The notes under the pieces are model-generated. The model saw nothing but the letters and a program-made list of their open reading frames with translations, was not told the DNA's origin and did not search any database. 58,643 bases of DNA from positions 1 through 58,643 of the forward strand of contig JBFMGF010000117.1 of assembly GCA_040752675.1 (NCBI GenBank), given 5' to 3'. Origin of the DNA: Acidobacteriota bacterium. Lineage in GTDB: Bacteria; Acidobacteriota; Polarisedimenticolia; JBFMGF01. Positions 35,080-41,818 of this stretch are shown piece after piece (the first letter of the stretch is position 1; the number at the start of each line of letters is the position of its first letter). The position numbers were made by a program, and so were the translations under genes.

Positions 35080-35158
35080 AGTGGTAAACACAAGCAATTG
35101 CGTTGGCGAATATTGTTGAGAGAAAAGGTTTCATAGCCTAAAAGGAGATTTAATCTTA

Positions 35159-36118
35159 ATGAAGAGCATTGTCGAAGGGATGATCGCAGGGGATGAGCGG
35201 TCCATTGCTAGAGCCATCACTATCATAGAAGAAGAGCCGGAGATTGCAGCTCATCTTCTCAAAGATATCTTCCCTTATACAGGAAGGGCTTTCATCATAG
35301 GTATTACCGGGGCACCAGGAGTCGGAAAGAGCACTCTCGTCGATAAGATAGCGGAAAGGTACCGAAGGGAAGGGAAAAAAATAGGGATCATAGCGGTCGA
35401 TCCCTCCAGCGCTTTCAGCGGCGGGGCCATTCTTGGAGACAGGGTGAGGATGCAGAGACACAACCTGGATTCAGGGGTCTTCATCCGGAGCATGGCGACG
35501 AGGGGGCAGATGGGTGGGTTGTCCAGGTTCACGGGGGATGCGATCGATATCCTGGATGCCGCTGGAAAGGATGTCATCATTATCGAGACGGTCGGTGTTG
35601 GGCAGGATGAGATTGATATCGTGAGCCACTCCGATTCAGTGGTCGTCGTTCTCATCCCTGGAATGGGAGATGACATCCAGGCTATCAAAGCAGGTATCCT
35701 TGAGATCGCGGATATCTTTGCCGTTAACAAGGCAGACCAGCCCGGTGCCGACAGGGTCGTTTCCGAGCTCGAGTATCTCTTTACCATGCTCACGGAGTCC
35801 GTTTTGGAAATGCCGGAGATTATCAAGACAGAAGCGCTATACGATAGCGGGATCGATCTTCTGGTAGAAGCCATCGAGAAGAGGCACCAAAAGGTAATTG
35901 AGAGCGGTCTCTTAAATGAGAAGAGGATGGAGAGATGCGAAAACCGTCTGGTTTCCATCCTGAGGGAGAGGCTTCTCAACGAGGCTATGGAGAATGTTTT
36001 GAAAGATGGACGCTATCATGAATATGTAAATGCCATCTTCGTCAGGAGAATAGACCCATACAGTGCGGTTGAAGAGATCATGAAGGGATTTGGCCGCAGG
36101 GAGCAAAAGAATGCTTGA
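35159..36118 (+). CDS. meaB: MeaB-type GTPase (methylmalonyl-CoA mutase chaperone)
   Basis: A 319-residue G3E-family P-loop GTPase that protects and reloads the B12 cofactor of methylmalonyl-CoA mutase. Seen: G1 GITGAPGVGKSTLVDKIAER, the characteristic IAVDPSSAFSGGAILGDRVR (Mg and switch region), MATRGQMGGLSRFT, IIETVGVGQDEIDI (G3) and FAVNKADQPGADRV (G4). It starts with ATG after AAAGGAG. The epimerase gene overlaps its end. The mutase itself is not in the window. The relatives ArgK/LAO kinase names for this family are historical. Confidence 0.92.
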   Translation: MKSIVEGMIAGDERSIARAITIIEEEPEIAAHLLKDIFPYTGRAFIIGITGAPGVGKSTLVDKIAERYRREGKKIGIIAVDPSSAFSGGAILGDRVRMQRHNLDSGVFIRSMATRGQMGGLSRFTGDAIDILDAAGKDVIIIETVGVGQDEIDIVSHSDSVVVVLIPGMGDDIQAIKAGILEIADIFAVNKADQPGADRVVSELEYLFTMLTESVLEMPEIIKTEALYDSGIDLLVEAIEKRHQKVIESGLLNEKRMERCENRLVSILRERLLNEAMENVLKDGRYHEYVNAIFVRRIDPYSAVEEIMKGFGRREQKNA

Positions 36119-36524
36119 GAAAATAGACCACATCGGCATTGCCGTCAGGAGCATCGAAGAGCGGGAGAGATTCTACGTTGAAGGTATGGGTTTGAGGATA
36201 GATGAAAAAGCGCTGGTTCCGGAGCAGCATGCAAGGATCGCCATCATGCGCATCGGCGGGATAAAACTCGAACTCGTGGAACCGACGGACCCTTCATCAC
36301 CTATTGCAGGCTTCCTGAACAGGAGGGGAGAGGGAATTCATCATATATGCTTCGAAGTCAAGGACATCGAGGACGGGAAAAGGAAACTCGAGAGGGCAGG
36401 ATTTAAGATCGTAGAAAACGCTTCCAGCGTCGGTTATGGAGGCTCGAAGGTGCTATTCATACATCCTTCTGTTACAGGGAGTGTTCTCTACGAGCTAGTA
36501 CAGCATGGGACAGATAAGAAATGA
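36111..36524 (+). CDS. mce: Methylmalonyl-CoA epimerase
   Basis: A 137-residue VOC-superfamily protein with two beta-alpha-beta-beta-beta units. Metal and catalytic residues are visible in LEKIDHIGIAVRSIEERERF (His), RIGGIKLELVEPTDPSSPIA (Glu), GEGIHHICFEVKDIE (His) and GSVLYELVQ (Glu), the usual epimerase pattern. It interconverts the methylmalonyl-CoA epimers between propionyl-CoA carboxylase or the transcarboxylase and the mutase. ATG 36111 overlaps the meaB end by 8 bp, evidence for coupling. It is followed by a thiolase remnant. Confidence 0.92.
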   Translation: MLEKIDHIGIAVRSIEERERFYVEGMGLRIDEKALVPEQHARIAIMRIGGIKLELVEPTDPSSPIAGFLNRRGEGIHHICFEVKDIEDGKRKLERAGFKIVENASSVGYGGSKVLFIHPSVTGSVLYELVQHGTDKK

Positions 36525-36604
36525 GCGGTGTCACTCCGTAAAATGTCGCCGAAGTGCTGCAAGAAGGAGCAATTGATAATAATCATCTTTTATATAAGGT
36601 CAAG

Positions 36605-36789
36605 ATGGGATCACCTGCCATAGTAAGTAGCGTGAGGACAGCCATTGGCAGTTTTGGCGGTTCGTTGAAAGATTTCTCAGCGGTCGACCCGGCCTCGATC
36701 ATTCCATGAAGCAGAAAAAGGCGAAGAAGGCGATTGCCTCTCTCTGCCTAGATGGGAGACAGGGAGTGGCGATGCTCATCGAGATGTGA
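36605..36789 (+). pseudogene. Acetyl-CoA acetyltransferase (thiolase) remnant with large internal deletion
   Basis: The 5' part encodes SPAIVSSVRTAIGSFGGSLK followed by DFSAVDPASI, the standard thiolase N-terminus, and stops at TGA 36707-36709. In another frame the 3' part encodes HSMKQKKAKKAIASLC and then QGVAMLIEM, the standard thiolase C-terminus around the CxGGGQG motif (here degraded to CLDGRQG), ending at 36789. About 320 central codons, including the active-site cysteine region, are missing. It is the fossil of a beta-oxidation gene in the acyl-CoA dehydrogenase operon. Confidence 0.85.
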
Positions 36790-36798
36790 GTGATCATC

Positions 36799-37107
36799 AT
36801 GAAAGGCTCCACGGTCATAGTTTATCTGCGGGAACCCAGGGAGAGGATGTGGGGAATACTCCATTCCATTGATGTGACAGGTTTATACATGCAGGGGCTT
36901 GACGTCAACTCCTTCGATCAGTGGCTCTCCGATATTCCGAAAGAGGAACCGTTCACGCTGACACTCTCGAAACTCTTCTTTCCGATGCACAGGGTGGAAA
37001 AGGTCCTCGTTGATGAATCAACCGGATCCATCCCATCTCTCTCCGAAAAATTCGAAGCCAGGATGGGGAAGAAGCTATCAGATTTTTTCCCCTCTTTCGA
37101 ACAATGA
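36799..37107 (+). CDS. Small protein of unknown function after the thiolase remnant
   Basis: A protein of about 102 residues. The sequence alternates beta-type strands (KGSTVIVYLREPRERMWGIL, HSIDVTGLYMQGLDVNSFDQ) with a short helical tail (LSEKFEARMGKKLSDFF), which looks like a small SH3/Sm-like beta barrel. It has no signal peptide or cysteines. I do not recognise a named family. Codon use and composition look like neighbouring genes, and the frame overlaps nothing, so it is probably real. ATG 36799 is used; GTG 36790 would directly follow the thiolase stop, suggesting old translational coupling. Confidence 0.65.
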   Translation: MKGSTVIVYLREPRERMWGILHSIDVTGLYMQGLDVNSFDQWLSDIPKEEPFTLTLSKLFFPMHRVEKVLVDESTGSIPSLSEKFEARMGKKLSDFFPSFEQ

Positions 37108-37151
37108 ACTCCTCCGATAACTGAGGCGTAACAATAAAGAGGGCGGTTTTC

Positions 37152-37179
37152 TTGACAGGCAACCTCCTTTGGCTATAAT
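37152..37179 (+). promoter_or_regulatory. Consensus sigma70 promoter of the 2-oxoacid oxidoreductase operon
   Basis: Perfect TTGACA (37152-37157) and perfect TATAAT (37174-37179) are 16 bp apart, the best promoter match in the window. The ~140-nt leader holds two dyads: TTCCTTTC/GAAAGGAA (37209-37216 with 37228-37235) and AGATAT-AA-ATATCT (37251-37264). These could be operators or a structured leader. Confidence 0.7.
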
Positions 37180-37324
37180 AAATACTCAAACGTTCCTTTT
37201 TTAGCTTGTTCCTTTCCTCTACATAAAGAAAGGAAAGATTCTTGTTCAATAGATATAAATATCTTTTCTAATAAATTTGCGTGATGCTAGAACGCTAGAA
37301 AAAGCATTGCAGGTGTGGGAAAAG

Positions 37325-37873
37325 ATGATTGAATTGAGATTCCACGGGAGAGGGGGACAGGGATCGGTCATTGCCTCTAAAGTCCTTGCCTCGGCTCTGT
37401 TCAAAGAGGGGAAGCACGTTCAGGCATTCCCTGTGTTTGGTGTCGAGAGAAGGGGTGCACCGGTGACAGCCTTCCTTCGTCTGGATGACAAGCCGATCTA
37501 CCTGAGATGCGAGGTCTATAATCCCGATCACATCATAGTGCTGGACCAGACCCTGGTTGGGGTGACAGACATAACGGCGGGTCTAAAGGAAGGAGGGCTC
37601 ATTCTGATCAACACGGAAAAGAGTCCTGCAGACTTCCCGGAGTTTTCCAGATTCCGGGTGGCAACCGTCGACGCGAATGCCATTGCCATCAGGCATAATC
37701 TCGGATCTAAGACGCAGCCGATCGTGAATACCGCTATCCTTGGTTCTCTGGCAAGAACTTCACAGCTGGTTAGGCTGGAATCGGTCATAGAGGCAATCAG
37801 GGAGTCTATCACGCTATCGACGGAAGAGAATGCCAAAGCAGCTCGTGAAGCTTACGAGAGCGTTTCCATGTAA
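37325..37873 (+). CDS. porG: 2-oxoacid:acceptor oxidoreductase, gamma subunit
   Basis: A 182-residue gamma subunit of a pyruvate/2-oxoacid:ferredoxin oxidoreductase. It begins MIELRFHGRGGQGSVIASKV, the family signature, then FPVFGVERRGAPVTAFLRLD and EVYNPDHIIVLDQTL. ATG 37325 matches the family N-terminus; a TTG at 37277 would add 16 residues. It is the first gene of the operon that continues with the ferredoxin-flavoprotein fusion, alpha and beta subunits. This is the separated-subunit arrangement seen in archaea and many anaerobic bacteria. Confidence 0.92.
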   Translation: MIELRFHGRGGQGSVIASKVLASALFKEGKHVQAFPVFGVERRGAPVTAFLRLDDKPIYLRCEVYNPDHIIVLDQTLVGVTDITAGLKEGGLILINTEKSPADFPEFSRFRVATVDANAIAIRHNLGSKTQPIVNTAILGSLARTSQLVRLESVIEAIRESITLSTEENAKAAREAYESVSM

Positions 37874-37920
37874 ATCCCCTGTCAAGACGTGAACCGTTTA
37901 AAACTTCAGCAGAGGTAAAG

Positions 37921-39672
37921 ATGTCTCAGAAAGATGATGCAAAGAGCTGGAAGGCGTTGTTTCCTCCGATGGCGTTATCATACGAATCGACTCTCGTCAA
38001 CAAGACCGGAAGCTGGAAGTACATTAAACCGCTCTATCAGGATAAGACGCCGCCATGCAACGAAGGATGCCCGGCTGGAGAGGATATCGAAGGTTACATG
38101 TACCTCATTTCAAAGGGAAAGATAAAGGAGGCATGGGAGCTTTTGAGAAAGGATAATCCTTTCCCGGCCGTATGCGGGAGAGTATGTTTCCATCCCTGCG
38201 AGATGGCCTGCAACCGGAAAGATTTCGATGAAGCACTCTCCATCAACCAAGCTGAGAGATATCTTGGAGATTTCGGCCTTGAGAAGGGAAAGGCTGCGAA
38301 AATAAAAGAGAAGAGAAATGAGCGGGTAGCGATTATAGGTTCTGGTCCTGCAGGCCTTTCCTGTGCCTACCATCTGGCCGTTATGGGATACAGGGTCACG
38401 GTCTTCGAGGCTCTTCCGATGGCGGGAGGCATTCTGATGGTCGGCATTCCGCAGTACCGGCTCCCCAAGGATGTCCTTCAGAAAGAGATAAAACTCATCG
38501 AGGATATGGGAGTCGAGATCAAGACGGGCATGAGAGTTGGGAAAGAGATCGGTTTTTCCGAACTCGAGAGGTTCGATGCAACCTTCATCGCAACAGGTGT
38601 TCATGTGAGCAGGAAGATAGGCGCAAAGAACGAGGATGTCAAAGGCGTTCTCTCAGGGCTTGATTTCCTCAAAGAGCTTAACCTGGGCAAGAAACCGAAG
38701 GTCGGGAAGAAAGTGGCAATCATCGGCGGCGGCAACACGGCCATGGATGCCGCAAGGTCCGTCCTGAGAATGGGCAGCACACCTGTCGTCGTCTATCGAA
38801 GGACGAGGGCGGAGATGCCTGCCATCGAGGATGAGATAGAAGAGGCGGAAAGGGAGGGGATAGAATTCATCTTTCTCGCGGCACCCATAGAGGTCCATAC
38901 GAAAGGGGATAAGATCGTCGATATGGAATGCATAAGAATGAGGCTCGGGGAGCCCGATGAGTCTGGCAGAAGAAAACCGGAACCGATTAAGGGCTCCAAC
39001 TTCAAGGTCAAGGTGGATAATGTCATCTCGGCTATCGGAGAGAAAGCCGATCTATCGTTCCTCCCGGAAGATATAAAAGTCGAGGACGGGGTCATCGTGA
39101 CAGATGAGAGCTTGATGACCACGAGGAAGGGGATCTTTGCCGGCGGTGACGTCATAGATCAACCTCATACGGTCGTGGATGCAATAGGCTCGGGGAAAAA
39201 AGCGGCCATTGAGATCGACAGATACATAAGGAATATCGATGTCGATCTGGAGAAATTCCGGATCGGGGAGGTGGGTAACATTTCAATGGAGAGATATCTC
39301 GGTCAGGAAACTGTGGAGAAGGCAAACCACCTCAACATGGTTGTTCGCATCGATGATCTCAATCTCGACTATTTCGAACATCAGCCCCGGCGTGAGAAGC
39401 CGAGGATGCCGGTGGAAAAGGCTAAGAAAAGCTTTGCGGAGGTCAACACCGGGTTCAGCGAGGAGATGGTCAGAAAGGAAGCTTCCCGGTGTTTCAACTG
39501 TGCAGTTTGTAACGAGTGCGAGATCTGCCTGATCTTCTGTCCGGACGTTGCCATTATCAGGAAGAATGAAGGGAAAGGTTTTGAATTCAAGTACGATTAC
39601 TGCAAAGGGTGCGGGATCTGCGTCCATGAATGCCCGAGGAATGCGATGTCGATGACGAGGGAGGATTTATGA
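37921..39672 (+). CDS. GltD/NfnB-like flavoprotein fused to PorD-type ferredoxin domain
   Basis: A 583-residue protein taking the place of the delta (ferredoxin) subunit. The N-terminal cysteine-rich domain has CNEGCPAGEDIEGYMYLISK and CGRVCFHPCEMACNR (residues about 42-100). FAD fold: VAIIGSGPAGLSCAYHLAVM (about 136-155). Second dinucleotide fold: VAIIGGGNTAMDAARSVLRM. FAD contact: GIFAGGDVIDQPHTVVDAIG. The last ~80 residues hold an 8-Cys ferredoxin (CEICLIFCPDVAIIRK, YCKGCGICVHECPRNAMSM). It may route electrons from oxoacid oxidation to NAD(P), or act as the reverse. It overlaps porA by 4 bp. Confidence 0.87.
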   Translation: MSQKDDAKSWKALFPPMALSYESTLVNKTGSWKYIKPLYQDKTPPCNEGCPAGEDIEGYMYLISKGKIKEAWELLRKDNPFPAVCGRVCFHPCEMACNRKDFDEALSINQAERYLGDFGLEKGKAAKIKEKRNERVAIIGSGPAGLSCAYHLAVMGYRVTVFEALPMAGGILMVGIPQYRLPKDVLQKEIKLIEDMGVEIKTGMRVGKEIGFSELERFDATFIATGVHVSRKIGAKNEDVKGVLSGLDFLKELNLGKKPKVGKKVAIIGGGNTAMDAARSVLRMGSTPVVVYRRTRAEMPAIEDEIEEAEREGIEFIFLAAPIEVHTKGDKIVDMECIRMRLGEPDESGRRKPEPIKGSNFKVKVDNVISAIGEKADLSFLPEDIKVEDGVIVTDESLMTTRKGIFAGGDVIDQPHTVVDAIGSGKKAAIEIDRYIRNIDVDLEKFRIGEVGNISMERYLGQETVEKANHLNMVVRIDDLNLDYFEHQPRREKPRMPVEKAKKSFAEVNTGFSEEMVRKEASRCFNCAVCNECEICLIFCPDVAIIRKNEGKGFEFKYDYCKGCGICVHECPRNAMSMTREDL

Positions 39673-40829
39673 AGAAAGTCATCATGGGAAATCATGCCGT
39701 TTCATTCGGCGCCATGCTCTCCAAGGCCGAGGTTATCGCTGCCTATCCCATCACCCCTCAGACCCAGATCGTCGAGGAGCTCTCCGAGATGTGTGCCGAT
39801 GGGCGGTTAAATGCAAAGTTTATCAAGGTTGAATCAGAACATTCAGCCATGGCCTGCTGCATAGGGGCTTCTGCCGTTGGGGCGAGGGCATTCACGGCGA
39901 CCTCCTCCCAGGGTCTTGCTCTCATGCACGAACTCCTGCATTACGCCGCTGGAGCCAGGCTGCCCATCGTGATGGCTAACATAAACCGCGCCATGGCTCC
40001 TGCCTGGAACATATGGTCGGATCAGACGGACTCCCTCTCACAGAGGGATACAGGGTGGCTGCAGTTTTACTGCGAGAGCAATCAGGAGGTCCTCGATACC
40101 GTTATTCAGGCATTCAAAATTTCCGAGAAGCTTCTCCTTCCCTCAATGGTCATCCTTGATGCCTTCTTCCTATCACACACTTACGAGCCTGTGGACATAC
40201 CGGATCAGGCAATAGTCGATGCTTTCCTCCCTCCCTGGAAGGCAGAATATACCCTTGACATCAACAATCCAAGAGCGTTCGGAGCCTTGGCCAAGCCTGA
40301 CTCCTATATGGAGATGAGATTCGATATGCACCGTGCCATGGAGATAGGAAAATCATTAGCGAGGGAAATCGATGAAGAGTTCGGCAATGTCTTTGGCAGG
40401 AGGTGGGGCATCATCGAACCGTACAGACTGGATCAGGCCGAAATTGTCCTGGTCTCATCGGGAACTATGGCAAGCACTACTAGAGTGGTCGTTGATTCTC
40501 TGAGGGAAAAAGGGGAGAACGTGGGGATGTTGAAGATAAAGATGTTCCGCCCCTTCCCGGCCGAAGATGTTGCAGAGTTATTACGTGGAAGAATAAAAGT
40601 GGCCGTGATGGACAGAAACTTTTCCTTTGGAGGCGGAGGCATCTGGGCTCAGGAGATCAAATCGGTTATATACAATGTGGAGGCTTCAATAAGACCTGTA
40701 GTCTTTGGTTACATCACAGGGCTGGGAGGAAGGGATGTGAAGCCCGATGTCATGGAAGAGATATACTTCAGGACAAAAGGATCTGATTTTCCGGAATCGG
40801 ATTCCATCTGGATTGGAGTACAACTATGA
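39669..40829 (+). CDS. porA: 2-oxoacid:acceptor oxidoreductase, alpha subunit
   Basis: A 386-residue alpha subunit, carrying the pyrimidine-binding and transketolase-C-like domains. It starts with MKKVIMGNHAVSFGAMLSKA and AAYPITPQTQIVEELSEM, where YPITPQT is typical of pyruvate-type enzymes. FIKVESEHSAMACCIGASAV contains the conserved Glu that activates thiamine diphosphate, and NRAMAPAWNIWSDQTDSLSQ is also family-typical. ATG 39669 sits behind GGAGG and overlaps the preceding stop. The substrate is most likely pyruvate, but branched-chain or other 2-oxoacids cannot be excluded from sequence. Confidence 0.9.
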   Translation: MKKVIMGNHAVSFGAMLSKAEVIAAYPITPQTQIVEELSEMCADGRLNAKFIKVESEHSAMACCIGASAVGARAFTATSSQGLALMHELLHYAAGARLPIVMANINRAMAPAWNIWSDQTDSLSQRDTGWLQFYCESNQEVLDTVIQAFKISEKLLLPSMVILDAFFLSHTYEPVDIPDQAIVDAFLPPWKAEYTLDINNPRAFGALAKPDSYMEMRFDMHRAMEIGKSLAREIDEEFGNVFGRRWGIIEPYRLDQAEIVLVSSGTMASTTRVVVDSLREKGENVGMLKIKMFRPFPAEDVAELLRGRIKVAVMDRNFSFGGGGIWAQEIKSVIYNVEASIRPVVFGYITGLGGRDVKPDVMEEIYFRTKGSDFPESDSIWIGVQL

Positions 40830-41731
40830 GCCAGATCAAGATAAAAGAGTTTGTTCCAGCGGAAGAGTACCTCGCTTCCGGGCATCTCGCATGTCCTGGG
40901 TGCGGAGCCTCGCTCGCCATGCGTTACGCCCTCAAGGCCCTTGGTTCCAAGACCATCGTAGTCATTCCTGCATGCTGCTGGTCCATCATCGCAGGCCCCT
41001 ATCCTCAGACATCCCTCTCCGTTCCTCTCTTCCACACGGCGTTTGAAACGGCTGCTGCCGTTGCTTCCGGCGTAAAAGCCGCGCTCGATATCAGAGGGAA
41101 CCAGGATATCACCGTACTCGCCTGGGCAGGGGATGGGGGAACTTTCGACATAGGAATTCAAGCCCTTTCGGGAGCAGCAGAAAGGAACGAGGATATCATA
41201 TACATCTGTTACGATAACGAAGCCTATATGAATACCGGCATCCAGAGAAGTTCGGCGACTCCCTGGGGGGCCTGGACAACGACGACGCCGACAGCACGCC
41301 CGAAGTCTCACCCCAAGAAGAACATCATGGAAATCATGGCAGCTCACAGGATCCCGTACGCAGCGAGCGCTGCGGTTGCTTATCCTGTCGATTTTATGGA
41401 GAAGGTCAAGAAGTCAAAGAGAATCCGCGGGACAAGGTTCATCCACCTTCTCTCTCCATGCCCGCCTGGATGGAAGTGCGCAGATGAGGAATCGATCATG
41501 CTTACGAGGATGGCCGTTCAGAGCCGCATCTTTCCTCTATATGAAGTTGAGAATGGAGAACGCTACCGGCTGAGCATGGACCATTCCGGGAGTCCTGTGA
41601 AAGAGTACATCCGCAGACAGGGAAGATTCAGGCATCTGACGGATAAGGATATTGACATGATCCAGGAGAGGGTGAATGATGAGTGGGAGAGACTGCTTCG
41701 CAAGGTGAAGGAATCCGAAGATCCAGAGTAA
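40826..41731 (+). CDS. porB: 2-oxoacid:acceptor oxidoreductase, beta subunit
   Basis: A 301-residue thiamine-diphosphate subunit. HLACPGCGASLAMRYALKAL carries the first cluster cysteines. The TPP motif runs WAGDGGTFDIGIQALSGAAE to YDNEAYMNTGIQRSSATPWG. Later cysteines (SPCPPGWK) complete the [4Fe-4S] ligand set of PorB proteins. It starts inside the porA stop (ATGA). With PorG, PorA and the fused flavoprotein it oxidatively decarboxylates a 2-oxoacid to acyl-CoA, reducing ferredoxin. It ends the operon. Confidence 0.93.
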   Translation: MSQIKIKEFVPAEEYLASGHLACPGCGASLAMRYALKALGSKTIVVIPACCWSIIAGPYPQTSLSVPLFHTAFETAAAVASGVKAALDIRGNQDITVLAWAGDGGTFDIGIQALSGAAERNEDIIYICYDNEAYMNTGIQRSSATPWGAWTTTTPTARPKSHPKKNIMEIMAAHRIPYAASAAVAYPVDFMEKVKKSKRIRGTRFIHLLSPCPPGWKCADEESIMLTRMAVQSRIFPLYEVENGERYRLSMDHSGSPVKEYIRRQGRFRHLTDKDIDMIQERVNDEWERLLRKVKESEDPE

Positions 41732-41781
41732 TATCCTTTCTTCCATTATCCATCCGATATCCGCTATAAGAGCAGCCAGGC

Positions 41782-41809
41782 TTGCCCTTTTTATAATTTC
41801 ATTTACAAT
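41782..41809 (+). promoter_or_regulatory. Promoter directly before the DUF255-like gene
   Basis: TTGCCC (41782-41787) and TACAAT (41804-41809) are 16 bp apart. The expected start point would be within a few bases of the ATG at 41819, and there is no Shine-Dalgarno, so the transcript may be leaderless. Another TATAAT at 41792-41797 lacks a -35. Confidence 0.4.
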
Positions 41810-41818
41810 GTATGTTTC

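Noticed and set aside
35275-35979. 234-codon minus-strand frame
   Set aside because: Antisense to meaB; Ser/Ile-rich shadow translation.
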